This document shows positions 17,145-26,665 of a DNA stretch of 64,000 nucleotides, one piece after another. Where the stretch lies: assembly GCF_007859715.1 (NCBI RefSeq), contig NZ_SJPG01000001.1:5090001-5154000 (forward strand), given 5' to 3'. Source of the DNA: Rubinisphaera italica (lineage in GTDB: Bacteria; Planctomycetota; Planctomycetia; Planctomycetales; Planctomycetaceae). The translations under genes were made by a program, and so were the position numbers. The notes below the pieces were generated by a model. The model was not told the DNA's origin. It searched no databases and saw only the letters and a program-made list of their open reading frames with translations. Each line of letters begins with the position of its first letter. Position 1 is the stretch's first letter.

Positions 17145-18761
17145 CTACAGCACCGTACGAATTTTGGCCAAGAATTCTTTGTTGCTCGGGAACATCGCCA
17201 GGCGGCGGGTTAGTTCTTCCATGGCTTCGGTTGGGCTCATGGTGATCAGGGCACGGCGGAGGGCGGTGACGCCTTCCATGATGTCCGGGTCGAGGATTTT
17301 TTCTTCGCGGCGGGTGCCGGATTTGGAAATGTCGATTGATGGCCAGATGCGGCGATCGGCGAGATCGCGGCTCAGGACCATTTCCATATTTCCTGTTCCT
17401 TTGAACTCCTGGAAGATAACATCGTCCATCCGGCTGCCGGTATCGATCAGGGCTGTGCCGACAACTGTCAGCGAGCCCCCTTCGTCGAAGCGGCGAGCGG
17501 TTCCAAACATCTTCTTGGGAATGTCCATCGCCTTTACATCCAGACCACCGGTCATGGTTCGGCCGGTATTGCCGACCCATTTATTGAACGCGCGGGCGGT
17601 GCGGGTGATGCTGTCCAATAAAATGAAGCAATCGCCACCGGCTTCGGCAATACGCTTGCCTCGTTCGATGATGAGCTGACTGGTTCGCACATGACTTTCA
17701 ACATCGCGGTCCATCGACGAAGCAATCACTTCGCCGTTGACGAGCCGCTGCATTTCGGTCACTTCTTCAGGCCGTTCGTCAATCAGCAGCACAATCAGAT
17801 GCACTTCCGGATGATTCGTACTGACAGAGTTGGCGATATCCTGCAGGAGCATTGTCTTACCGGTTCGCGGTGGTGCGACAATCAACGCGCGTTGACCTTT
17901 GCCGATTGGAGTGAGCAGATCCATGACTCGCATCGTGACCATTTCCGGTTGCGTTTCGAGTTTGATCTGCTCAAAAGGATTGATGGCGGTCAGACCATCA
18001 AAATGCTTGATCTGAGAATACTCTTCAGGGGTGCGACCATCGATACTGATGATTTCGTGCAGTCGAGGTCCCTGTCCGCGAGTGCCGGGACCGACCTGAC
18101 CACGAATGAGAATCCCTTCGCGGAGACCATACTTTTCAACGGTTGTGCTGGAGACGAATGCGTCGGAATCCTGTGAAGAATAGTTGACGCTGGAGTTCCG
18201 CATAAAGCCGTAGCCTTTGGGATGCAACTCGAGAACGCCTTCGATTTCGCCTTCGATTTCATGAATCGGCTGGCCAGTTGAAGCGACATTCGATTTGGTA
18301 TTGGATCGACCACCCCCACCCTGGCGTTGCGGGCCACGACCACGGCCACGACCACGATTACCACCGCCACTGTTGTTACCGCCGCTGTTATTATTGCGAC
18401 CACGATTGTTATTGTTGTTGCTATTATTGCTGGTGTTGTCGTCGCGTCCGTTAGTTCGTCGACGGCGACGGCGACGAGGCGGGCGGTTTTTTTGAGAGTC
18501 TCCATCGTTCGAGCCTCCCTCTTTTCTCCCGCCTCCAGAATTAGCGTTGCTGGAGTTGTCCATCACACCATCTCCAAAATCTTCATCTTTATTTGAGGTT
18601 TTTGCCGGGGCCTTTTTGGGCTTGGCAGGGGCTTCACTTTCGGTCGCGGACGCTTTCATTTCTTCGGCTGGCTGATCCGTTGATTCAGCTTTAGTCCGTT
18701 TGCGACTTTTGGGAGCCGAGCGTGGGGTTCGGCTACTTGAGTTGGTACTCTTAGTGGGCAT
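17145..18761 (-). CDS. rho: transcription termination factor Rho with a low-complexity N-terminus
   Basis: A 538-residue Rho, about 120 longer than the E. coli protein. The first 165 residues are disordered: a Ser/Lys/Pro part, an Arg run (PPRRRRRRRTNG), an Asn-rich tract and RGRGRGRGP repeats. Then come the RNA-binding cold-shock domain (GVLELHPKGYGFMR), Walker A APPRTGKT, Walker B (CFILLDSITR), the Q-loop region (GRTMTGGLD) and the R-loop ending KSGTRREE. All ATPase residues are present. Rho is a hexameric RNA helicase that ends transcription. Asn/Arg-rich insertions are known in Rho of Bacteroidota and Actinomycetota, where they add RNA affinity. The gene has its own terminator and is preceded by about 1.5 kb without genes, a possible long leader. 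Confidence 0.97.
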   Translation of the reverse strand: MPTKSTNSSSRTPRSAPKSRKRTKAESTDQPAEEMKASATESEAPAKPKKAPAKTSNKDEDFGDGVMDNSSNANSGGGRKEGGSNDGDSQKNRPPRRRRRRRTNGRDDNTSNNSNNNNNRGRNNNSGGNNSGGGNRGRGRGRGPQRQGGGGRSNTKSNVASTGQPIHEIEGEIEGVLELHPKGYGFMRNSSVNYSSQDSDAFVSSTTVEKYGLREGILIRGQVGPGTRGQGPRLHEIISIDGRTPEEYSQIKHFDGLTAINPFEQIKLETQPEMVTMRVMDLLTPIGKGQRALIVAPPRTGKTMLLQDIANSVSTNHPEVHLIVLLIDERPEEVTEMQRLVNGEVIASSMDRDVESHVRTSQLIIERGKRIAEAGGDCFILLDSITRTARAFNKWVGNTGRTMTGGLDVKAMDIPKKMFGTARRFDEGGSLTVVGTALIDTGSRMDDVIFQEFKGTGNMEMVLSRDLADRRIWPSIDISKSGTRREEKILDPDIMEGVTALRRALITMSPTEAMEELTRRLAMFPSNKEFLAKIRTVL

Positions 18762-20281
18762 AAATCTTTCCTACAGTGCCTTACGTTTTTGCGATTTCTT
18801 CGCAGTAAGTGATTCTCGCGAAAAAATTCGCAGTAAGTTGTGAGCGGAGATCGTAACGATTCCGATCGACCGCATCTGGAGCATCCTGCCATTTCGTGCA
18901 GGAAAATCCAGCTCATCAGAAATCAATGACTTCCGTGTAAGTGCCTGGACGTTCCTGGTTGAATATCGAATACTCAAAAAATCAGGGGACTCAGGAAAAC
19001 TTCAATACGTTGGACGCATTGGTCACCTGAGAATCAACAACATGTTCCGTTTGAGAATGATAAGAATCAGAGTCAAACTGAGAGGTTGGAAGGAAGCCTT
19101 CCGCGATCACAGAATTTTCAGTTCTTAAAATCAGCTCCCCTAAACAGTGCACGTTGAATGGATAAACAAGACAATCCTACGGACTGACATCAAACGGTTT
19201 CCGGTCGTAAATCGACCCAGAGAGACCTGACGCAGAGAACGACCAGTACCCTGTCTGGGTATTAATTCGGGAATCCAAAAACTGTAATGCACACCGTTGT
19301 CGTGCTTACAACTTACTCTTCCCAAAACCGTCACAGTAAAATCGTTACTGTCAAATTTTCACCGTGACGAACGACCAGTCATTCACTTGCGAGTTTAGAT
19401 TCCTTTCCCATGGTGCTCACTCTTGAATTGCAAAATCCAAGCCGGAATGAGCCAAATGCTGTGAAAAACCGAGAAGTTTAAACTTCTCAGAAGATGACAG
19501 CCACGTTTTGAAATTCTTTTTCAAATGAATTGAACCGTCTGCTGATCTTATGAAACACAATACACAGAAATCCTGAACGCTTTCTGTTCAGAAGAACCTG
19601 CTATGTTTCTATTATTGCGTGTGAGAACAGCAATCGGACCTGTCGGGACAATGCACCGATGGTTTCACGCACTCTTTCGAGCGTAACGATCAGACTAACT
19701 TTAATCTACTACAGAGTGCTACCCTGTACACTTAGTGATCGGAAATTACGATTCGATCCACTACAGGGACCAATACGTAAAAAATTTGGAGTTAGAGAAA
19801 ATTTGATTCGTGATTTCTCTGGGAAATGAACCCGAAACTGTCTTTCGCAACCCCATGGTTGTGAATAGTACTGCTCAGGAAACACTGTTATCCAGACATT
19901 TTTGCCTGGACGCTATTGACTGTTGATGGAGTCCGTTTTGTTGAAGGAACTGACCGTCTCATACTTCAACAAGGGTCATGTCTTATTACGGTAATGTAAT
20001 TCCAATAAGATCGTCTCTGCAAGCGATAGGAACCTAGCAAGGCTTCCCGTCAGAATTTGAATGCACGATCTTGGCATTATGCTTTCGGCAATCGCCTTCG
20101 CACAATTGCAGTATGTACCACGCGTCAAGGCATGTCAATGCATCTTCAATTCTGTTTTTCTAACAGATCGCTTTTTTTCAGAAAAAATTATCGACCTGGT
20201 TTACTCGAAAACACTCTGACTGGAGGCACAAAAGCCATGAACTCAGGCAGAATCATTCCCGACTGCAAGTAAATTTTACTT
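18762..20281. other. 1.5-kb region without recognisable genes upstream of rho
   Basis: No convincing coding frame on either strand. Structural features are a palindrome GAGAAGTTTAAACTTCTC (19471-19488) and a hairpin ACAGTAA-AATCG-TTACTGT (19333-19351). At the right end a 12-codon frame (20237-20272, MNSGRIIPDCK) is preceded by GGAGG at 20222-20226. Searched by eye for tmRNA, RNase P RNA, SRP RNA, 6S and tRNA signatures; none found. The part nearest rho is likely its leader and promoter; the remainder may hold one or more non-coding RNAs or degraded sequence. Confidence 0.5.
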
Positions 20282-21298
20282 TTATCGAATCAAAGTTGCT
20301 TCGACATCCCGGGGTGCGAGCACATGACGCGTATTCGTATATCGAGCCGGGTCGAGCTCAAATAACTTACGATTCTCTTCCGTCGTAAACAGATACAACT
20401 CCTCATTATAATAAGCGGCAAAAGCGGTCGATCCCGGAATCGCACGATCTGATTCCCAAACGATCACAGGATCGCATCCAAGTAACCGGGGGGCGAACTC
20501 GTGCGGATTCTGCTCAAACTCGCGCAGTTCTTCAGTTCCTGTGAACTGATACCGCTGCTGCTTGTGAACCATAACGAATTCTTCACTCCCCTTAACCCAC
20601 TGACGGTTCTTCTTCAAACTGACTGGGCAGAATCCATCCAGAGCCAGGAACACAACTTCCGGTTCCAGTTCTGCAGTGACTTTATCCGTTCCATACGGAT
20701 TGGGGACAGATTTCTGCTGACCGCCCGACTGCTCCTCAGGTTGATTAGGATCCTGAGCTTCAACGGCCAGTTTTCCTTCTTCTCCCAACTGAATTTTCCA
20801 CATGGAAACGGGCACGGGATCTTTGCCGGAATTTTTACGATCGCGAAGTATCTCCTGTGACCTCTGATATTTATCGGCCACTTCGAGTCCACTGCGGACA
20901 AACTCCTGATAAGAAGCCATCCCGACCAGCTTGCTCAGCATGCGACCGTTGGCATCGATAAACACGTCCGTTGGGTAAGTATCCACCTGATACATTCGAG
21001 CCAGTTCGGTTGCCCGTTCTGCATTTACTTTGACCAGAATCACTCGTCCCCCCATTTGCTTTTGCAATTGTGGTGAAGAGAAAACGGTTTGATTCATCTG
21101 TCGGCAAGGTCCACACCAGTCGGTATAGAAGTGCAACAGGATTGGTAGATTCTGTTCGCGGGCGACTTTACGAGCCGAGTCGAAATCGTGGTACATCAAC
21201 TGCGGAGTTTCAGCGGAGGCTGTCCCTGTGAAAACTCCCGAAAAAAGAGAGAACACGAACAGAGTTAGCAGATTATATTGAATGTGATTCCGTTTCAT
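20282..21298 (-). CDS. periplasmic thioredoxin-like protein fused to YHS-like domain(s)
   Basis: A 338-residue exported protein: signal peptide ending near TASA, then a thioredoxin fold (about 35-150) with the redox motif WCGPC inside HFYTDWCGPCRQM and the cis-Pro in VDTYPTDVF. After a charged linker, the C-terminal 120 residues contain LDGFCPVSLKKNRQW and YYNEELYLFTTEENRKLFEL, the pattern of YHS domains (metal or heme-related), apparently in two copies. The active-site cysteines are intact. Fusion of a thioredoxin to YHS modules suggests a role in redox handling of metal cofactors in the periplasm (inference). Convergent with nothing on its left except the gene-poor region. Confidence 0.85.
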   Translation of the reverse strand: MKRNHIQYNLLTLFVFSLFSGVFTGTASAETPQLMYHDFDSARKVAREQNLPILLHFYTDWCGPCRQMNQTVFSSPQLQKQMGGRVILVKVNAERATELARMYQVDTYPTDVFIDANGRMLSKLVGMASYQEFVRSGLEVADKYQRSQEILRDRKNSGKDPVPVSMWKIQLGEEGKLAVEAQDPNQPEEQSGGQQKSVPNPYGTDKVTAELEPEVVFLALDGFCPVSLKKNRQWVKGSEEFVMVHKQQRYQFTGTEELREFEQNPHEFAPRLLGCDPVIVWESDRAIPGSTAFAAYYNEELYLFTTEENRKLFELDPARYTNTRHVLAPRDVEATLIR

Positions 21299-21559
21299 AA
21301 CGGTCTCCTTGAAGTTCAGGCACGCTTTTTATTGCTATCGGTCACTAGTTCTCTAAACGAAAGCCGAGCCTTGCAGGGGACATCATTCTTCAAAGAAAGC
21401 TGAGTAATCACACGATTGTGACGAAATTCTCGTCCGTGTAATCCTTACAATCGACAGTTATGTCTTATGCGGTTTCCTCAGTCATCGAGATGTTTTCTCG
21501 TTCCCAGCACGATACACAAGCGAGTGAGTCAATTCAGATTGATGGCAATGTCACCAAGG

Positions 21560-21586
21560 TGTAGGTCAGGCATTGCCTGACTTACA
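21560..21586. repeat. palindrome TGTAGGTCAGGCA-T-TGCCTGACTTACA
   Basis: Near-perfect 13-bp inverted repeat (one mismatch) 14 bases beyond the stop of the antiporter gene; may act as its terminator. Related to the palindromes at 7896-7912 and about 53541-53562. Confidence 0.6.
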
Positions 21587-21599
21587 CTTCATTGTCACG

Positions 21600-23123
21600 T
21601 CAGCTATCCGACGAAAATCGACCGACGATTCGCAGGAACAAAAACAGCACGACAATTTGCACAATCAGACAAAGCCAAACATTAACCCCGAAACCGATCG
21701 GCAGGCATCCCAGTAAAAACGATGTCCCTCCGACGGTTAATGCGTAGGGAAACTGAGTCTCCACATGTTTAAGATGATCGCAGTCTGCTGCTGCAGCCGA
21801 GAGGACCGTGGTATCTGATATTGGCGAACAGTGGTCACCGAAGATTGCACCTGCCAGTACGGACCCCACTGTTCCCAGCAATACCGGATCAGAAATCAGA
21901 GTCGCCTCTCCCCCGAGCGCCGTCCAGCTCAATTCCGTGAATGGCACGACCAGTAACCCCATCGTCGCAAACGAACTGCCGGTCATAAACGAAACTGCAG
22001 CCGAGACGATAAATGCAACCGCAGGCAACCATTCCGGGGATAACGAGTTGCCGACAAGTTGTTGCAAATAACGTCCGGTTTTTAAGTGATCATCATCACA
22101 GATCGCTCCAATCATCCAGGCCATTGTCAGAATCACAATCGCTGGAACCATACTTTTAGCACCCTCAATCCAAGCCTCCATCGATTCATTGACCGTAAAC
22201 GTCCGACTGAAAATCGTGCTTACTACGCCCACTGCTGACGCGAGAAATGAAGCAACAACCAGCACTTCAGTTGCCCGGTCCATGTCCATCATCATTCCAA
22301 TGGCGACTGTAACAAGCAGCGTGCCAATCGGCAGCAGGGCATGTCGCATCAGTAATGAATCATTTCGAGAGTTGTTTGGAGACACGGTATCATTGGATGG
22401 AGTGAGATCAGGATGGGCGGCTTTGAGTTCAGCCGTCAACATTGGACCATAGTCTCGTCCCGTCCATCCAATCAGAAAAACGAACAGGAGCATCGTCAGG
22501 GGATAAAACCGATACGGTATCGTCGCCAGAAAAACTTCCCAGCCATTCACCGACTGTCCAACCGCCTGGAATCCCTCGACCAGCAACGAGACTTCAAAAC
22601 CGGCCCACGTGGAAATCAAAGAGAGCCCGGCTACGGGAGCGGCTGTAGAATCAATCAGGAATGCCAGTTTCTCTCGTGAGATTTTCAATCGGTCCGTCAA
22701 CGGACGCATCGTTCCCCCGATGAGCAGCGTGTTCGCGTAGTCGTCAAAGAAAATGATCAGCCCCATCAGCCAGGTCAGCATTTGACCGTGACGTCGATCG
22801 TCGATGCGACTTGCAATCCGATTCAAAACCGCATTGGTGCCACCCGAGAGTGTCATAATGCCGACCATCGCACCCAGAAAAGCCGTGAAGAGAATAATAT
22901 GCAGGTGAAAGTAATCGACCGTTCCGTTCTCCCCGGGAGCAGCCACTTGATGTAACAGGAGTGTGTCGAAGATCCTTAGAAAGCCAAGATCCGGGCGACC
23001 GCCTTCCATGATCGTCGTCCCCACCCAGACGCCAACAAACAAAGCCGGCAACACATTTCTCAAGGTGATTGCCAGAACAATAGCCACAACTGGCGGCAAC
23101 AGACTCAGCAGGGAGGCTTCCAT
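21600..23123 (-). CDS. NhaC-family Na+/H+ antiporter
   Basis: A 507-residue polytopic membrane protein with about 11-12 hydrophobic segments. Two family hallmarks are clear: FFDDYANTLLIGGTMRPLTD in the first half and GAIFGDHCSPISDTTVLSA in the second, the two inverted-repeat ion-binding regions of the NhaC superfamily. Expected to exchange Na+ (or a related ion or organic acid) for H+ across the inner membrane. The start MEASLLSLLPPVVAIVLAI at 23123 places the first helix correctly; the frame is open to 23204, but the added 27 residues are not family-like. No ribosome-binding site of note. Stand-alone gene, divergent from the M41 peptidase gene with 166 bases between. Confidence 0.92.
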   Translation of the reverse strand: MEASLLSLLPPVVAIVLAITLRNVLPALFVGVWVGTTIMEGGRPDLGFLRIFDTLLLHQVAAPGENGTVDYFHLHIILFTAFLGAMVGIMTLSGGTNAVLNRIASRIDDRRHGQMLTWLMGLIIFFDDYANTLLIGGTMRPLTDRLKISREKLAFLIDSTAAPVAGLSLISTWAGFEVSLLVEGFQAVGQSVNGWEVFLATIPYRFYPLTMLLFVFLIGWTGRDYGPMLTAELKAAHPDLTPSNDTVSPNNSRNDSLLMRHALLPIGTLLVTVAIGMMMDMDRATEVLVVASFLASAVGVVSTIFSRTFTVNESMEAWIEGAKSMVPAIVILTMAWMIGAICDDDHLKTGRYLQQLVGNSLSPEWLPAVAFIVSAAVSFMTGSSFATMGLLVVPFTELSWTALGGEATLISDPVLLGTVGSVLAGAIFGDHCSPISDTTVLSAAAADCDHLKHVETQFPYALTVGGTSFLLGCLPIGFGVNVWLCLIVQIVVLFLFLRIVGRFSSDS

Positions 23124-23289
23124 ACATAATTCAGTAAGTGTTTGAACCGGAGCGCAATAATGACGGATTGAGCATACTCGGCTGCCTGCCTCGCATGCCA
23201 CCAAGCCTTACGTCGATTATGCTTATCACTCAAATATTTTCAGCATCCGCGACGCGATCTTAATTTTCTGCTACAACTTTCAGCTTATC

Positions 23290-23832
23290 ATGAGTAAGAA
23301 AAATCGAGGACAAATAGAATCAACTGCAGAGACCGTCACTCGGTCCCAAGCAGAATTGAAAGCAACCGCTTATCACGAAGCGGGGCATGCGGTGATGGCG
23401 ATTTTGCTGGGGCGACCCGTTGAAAAAGTAACGATTGCTCCCGGGCAGCTGCAGAGTGGGATCAGTCGACTCGGAGCCTGCAAAATTCAGAAAGGTCGGC
23501 ATAAAGCTTCCAAAGACCCGATGGAAGATGAAGTTCTGATTTTGCTGGCCGGGATGGTGGCGGAAAGTCGTGTGACCGGACGGTATTGCCAGCTGGGAGC
23601 CTCTCAGGATCTGCTCCTCGTTGAAAGTCTGCTCTCCGTAAATCGAGCTAAAAACGAACGTCAACTGCAGCGACTGGCTCAACGACTGATCGATAAAACC
23701 GACAACCTGCTCAACGGTGCAGAACCATCGAAAGCGATCGAATTGATTGCCAACGAGCTGATGGAGAAAGAAACGATCAGCGGAAGAGCCGTCCGACACT
23801 TTCTTGATATGGCGAAGCAACAGTGCTTTTAA
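23290..23832 (+). CDS. stand-alone M41 (FtsH-type) peptidase domain protein
   Basis: A 180-residue protein consisting only of the FtsH protease domain. The zinc motif HEAGH is at residues 29-33 (ATAYHEAGHAVMAILLG) and the third ligand is Asp107 in GASQDL. The AAA+ ATPase module and the membrane anchor of FtsH are missing, and the short N-terminus (MSKKNRGQIESTAETVTRSQ) is hydrophilic, so it should be soluble. It cannot unfold substrates alone and may act on unfolded proteins, or as an inactive or regulatory relative. Domain spacing inside the M41 part looks normal. It sits alone, divergent from the NhaC gene and 171 bases upstream of the FabI-like gene. Confidence 0.88.
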   Translation: MSKKNRGQIESTAETVTRSQAELKATAYHEAGHAVMAILLGRPVEKVTIAPGQLQSGISRLGACKIQKGRHKASKDPMEDEVLILLAGMVAESRVTGRYCQLGASQDLLLVESLLSVNRAKNERQLQRLAQRLIDKTDNLLNGAEPSKAIELIANELMEKETISGRAVRHFLDMAKQQCF

Positions 23833-24003
23833 GCTTTTTATAGTCTGGTTTTATAGTCAGAACCCTTTGAAATTCTTTTTCCCGTTCAACCCTGTAATAG
23901 TTATGGCTATTGCCTGTCGTGTTGGCGATTCGAATTCTTTGGATTATGGTATGTCTCAAAGAATCTAATTATTTTCGACATGTTCTAACCAAAGCTCATC
24001 TCC

Positions 24004-24798
24004 ATGAATTACCTCCAGCTCGATGGAAAAACCATTCTCGTTACCGGCGTTGCGAATCGTAAGAGTGTCGCCTGGCACACTGCTCAATTACTTGAAGAAG
24101 CCGGGGCGAGTGTGATTTACTCGGTTCGTTCCGAGCAACGCAAAGAGTCACTCAAGAAATTATTGGGGGATCGTCCCGTATATATTTGCGATGTCGAGCA
24201 TCAATCCGAAATTGATCGACTTCAGCAGGAAGTCTCGAAAGACTATGGAACACTCGACGGGCTGGTCCACTCCATAGCCTTTGCGGACTACTCGGCGGGT
24301 TGGAAGCCGTATAACGAAACACCAAGGGCGGCGTTTTTGCAAAGCGTTAACATCTCCTGCTTTTCATTAATGGCCTTAGCGGAAGCCTTTAAAGAGCAGT
24401 GGCATGAAGACGCAAGCATCGTAACGGTTTCGATTTCAACAACCCGCATGGCCGCAGAAAATTATGGCTTCATGGGTCCTGTCAAAGCGGCTCTTGATTC
24501 CTCCGTTTGTTTTCTGGCGAAGTCGTTTTCGAAGTTTTCCCGGGTCCGTTTCAATGCCGTTTGCCCCGGATTGCTGAAAACTTCTGCCTCTGCCGGAATT
24601 CCGGGTTACGTCGACAGCTATCTTCATGCAGAAAAAGCCACGCTCAGAAAACAAGCCGTGCAGACAGAAGAAGTCGCCAACACAATCGCCTTCCTGCTCA
24701 GCCCGCGTTCTTCCGGGATAAACGCTCAGGGGCTTGTGATCGATGCCGGGATGGGCATCAACTATTTTGACGAAGAGATCCTGCGGCAGGGTTCCTGA
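24004..24798 (+). CDS. FabI-like enoyl-[acyl-carrier-protein] reductase
   Basis: A 264-residue short-chain dehydrogenase of the FabI branch: [20 protein letters not shown] replaces the usual TGxxxGxG with the FabI-type NADH loop, LVHSIAFA follows, and the catalytic pair is Y154/K161 in NYGFMGPVK (Tyr plus seven to Lys). The C-terminal [17 protein letters not shown] is typical. It should reduce trans-2-enoyl-ACP in fatty acid elongation. Unusual: the segment equal to E. coli SYLGAER, including Tyr146, reads SISTTRM here, so one of the two FabI active-site tyrosines is absent. It may therefore be a divergent FabI or a related SDR with another substrate. Confidence 0.82.
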   Translation: MNYLQLDGKTILVTGVANRKSVAWHTAQLLEEAGASVIYSVRSEQRKESLKKLLGDRPVYICDVEHQSEIDRLQQEVSKDYGTLDGLVHSIAFADYSAGWKPYNETPRAAFLQSVNISCFSLMALAEAFKEQWHEDASIVTVSISTTRMAAENYGFMGPVKAALDSSVCFLAKSFSKFSRVRFNAVCPGLLKTSASAGIPGYVDSYLHAEKATLRKQAVQTEEVANTIAFLLSPRSSGINAQGLVIDAGMGINYFDEEILRQGS

Positions 24799-24810
24799 AC
24801 CACATTGCTG

Positions 24811-25944
24811 TTAAAGATCATACACTTTGACCAGACTGGATTGAGTCAGATCCCACAGTGCCACAGTAGAATTTGAGCGAGAAATGTAGAGCTGCTCACC
24901 ATCATCCGAGTAAGCGACATCATTAACGGCAGACTCATCTTGAAGGAGCACTCGCATCGTCGCACCGGTGTTACTGTCAAGCAGGAGAACAAAGTTGAAT
25001 TCGCCACCAACGGCGATCATGTTCAGAGTTTCGTGGCAGGTCAACGCCTTGACGGTCGCTGATTTTCCAACTGAGGTGGCCCAGCAGGTTTCCAGCGTAT
25101 CCAGAGAAATCGCCTGGACATCCCCATTGAACTGTCCCGTAATCAATAAACGGCTATTGCCCAGGCATTCCAGAGAACGAGCATGACACGAGTTGATCAA
25201 TTCCAATTGATCAACCCCGTCTTCCAGACGATAAATACCATTATTTGTCGAAGCATACAGATTATGAAGCTGTTCATCATAAGCAAAATCGAAAATCAGA
25301 TGCTGCAGACGGATAGTCTTTTCAAGTCGGCCGGAAATCGTATCCAGAATATCAACACGGTATGTCAATTTGGAATCTCGCTTTTCTGCTTTGAAATCGC
25401 AACTGGCAACGGCGATTTTCTGATTGTCCTCAAACATGGTGACAGCAGAAACTTCCAACGATTGTGGCACAAACAATTCGGTGAACGAATTATTCAAGTT
25501 AAAGTGTAAGTTAAAATTTGGATTTGAGTTGACGTAAACGGCAAGTGGCAGACCTGAAGTGCGAACCATTAACTGCAGTGCTGAGCGATTTTCACGAGAG
25601 GAAACTTGTTCAATCGTTCCATCTTCCAAGTTCAGTTCCATGGTCCGTCCAGCTGTTGCCCGAGCGATGATTTTCGATTGACCGCTCACTAATGCAATAT
25701 CGAAAAACCCTCCCAGAGGTTTTTCAATATTATTGACAATTGGATCGGTATCACCAAAAGGCCGAATCAGCCCGGCCCCAGTGCTGCTCAACTGATACCA
25801 GGCCCCACCAGCGATTAAAATCGCAAAGACAACGAATGCTTTGAATCGATTTGCCTTGTTATTAGGCAACAATGGTGAAGCAACGTCCAGAAATATTGAT
25901 TCTGAACCAGCAGAGTCATGCATGGAGTGCGCAGAATTATTCAT
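24811..25944 (-). CDS. membrane-anchored WD40-like beta-propeller protein
   Basis: A 377-residue protein: about 30 polar residues, one membrane helix (AFVVFAILIAGGAWYQL), then a periplasmic propeller. WD40-type strands are visible toward the end (VKALTCHETLNMIAVGG; VNDVAYSDDGEQLYISRSNS; VALWDLTQSS). Earlier blades are degenerate (LYASTNNGIYRLEDGVDQLE). Such proteins generally mediate protein contacts; no catalytic motif is seen. The gene is convergent with the FabI-like gene (12 bases between stops), and about 720 bases of non-coding DNA separate its start from glmS. Confidence 0.8.
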   Translation of the reverse strand: MNNSAHSMHDSAGSESIFLDVASPLLPNNKANRFKAFVVFAILIAGGAWYQLSSTGAGLIRPFGDTDPIVNNIEKPLGGFFDIALVSGQSKIIARATAGRTMELNLEDGTIEQVSSRENRSALQLMVRTSGLPLAVYVNSNPNFNLHFNLNNSFTELFVPQSLEVSAVTMFEDNQKIAVASCDFKAEKRDSKLTYRVDILDTISGRLEKTIRLQHLIFDFAYDEQLHNLYASTNNGIYRLEDGVDQLELINSCHARSLECLGNSRLLITGQFNGDVQAISLDTLETCWATSVGKSATVKALTCHETLNMIAVGGEFNFVLLLDSNTGATMRVLLQDESAVNDVAYSDDGEQLYISRSNSTVALWDLTQSSLVKVYDL

Positions 25945-26665
25945 GGGAAACCTTACGGGGCGAACTGCTATGCAAGCAGTTCTTCACGAAAACGATCAAT
26001 CAATCAGGAGGGAGCACACAGGAGAGCGCATTAGGTTGGTTCTAAGAACTCAATTAGGTAAGCATATTGCGTGCCTAAATGAATTTTTAAACCAACATAC
26101 CGTCAAGGATAGATATCCCTGAAAAGGATGGACTAGTGCGACTCACACACTAAATCATTTGGGTTGATGTTCTTATAAAGCACGACAACGGAGTGCGCTA
26201 CAGTTATTTGAGTCCTAAATCTAAGCCCTGAAAGGGCACTAGATCACTTCCTTGACAATTACTAAACACCGAGACAGGCAAAATTCTTCTGGGAATTTTG
26301 AGAATTTCTCAAAATAATGGAAAAACGCACCTCCAATGGGTTATCCAAAAATACACGCTGCTCTTTTGCTCACTTTCGATGGCCCTACCAGCATTGAATC
26401 TGTTGGCTTAAGTCAGATTGAAACTCTGCAGACAAAATACCGAGAGTTTCTTTGCGTGACCCCGTATATTTTCTACCGAAGCCTCAGACCGTGTTGACCA
26501 ATCTTTCCGTATTCTGGTAATTTCATGCCAGAACTACACTTAACGCTTATTGCCTTCACGTGAAATCACTCGAATGAGGGAATGATTCTCACAAATGGCG
26601 AGTGGTAGCCCAGGCAGGGAACCAATCAGAGCATTTTCAATTGCTCAAGAATCAGGGTTGATACT
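25945..26665. other. 720-base intergenic region upstream of glmS with one perfect palindrome
   Basis: Contains ATTTTGAGAA-T-TTCTCAAAAT (26295-26315), a perfect 10-bp inverted repeat that could be an operator or hairpin. No glmS-ribozyme-like sequence was seen. Otherwise AT-rich with no gene recognised. Confidence 0.45.

Noticed and set aside
18656..18977. Short minus-strand frames just upstream of rho
   Set aside because: They overlap the rho start or its leader, differ in frame and lack start signals.
19086..19104. GGAAGGAAGCC considered as SRP RNA core
   Set aside because: The flanking SRP signature (GTCAGG before, AGCAGCC after) is missing; only the purine-rich part is similar.
26295..26315. 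Palindrome before glmS considered as part of a glmS ribozyme or riboswitch
   Set aside because: It is only a 10-bp inverted repeat 350 bases before the gene; none of the conserved ribozyme core is visible.
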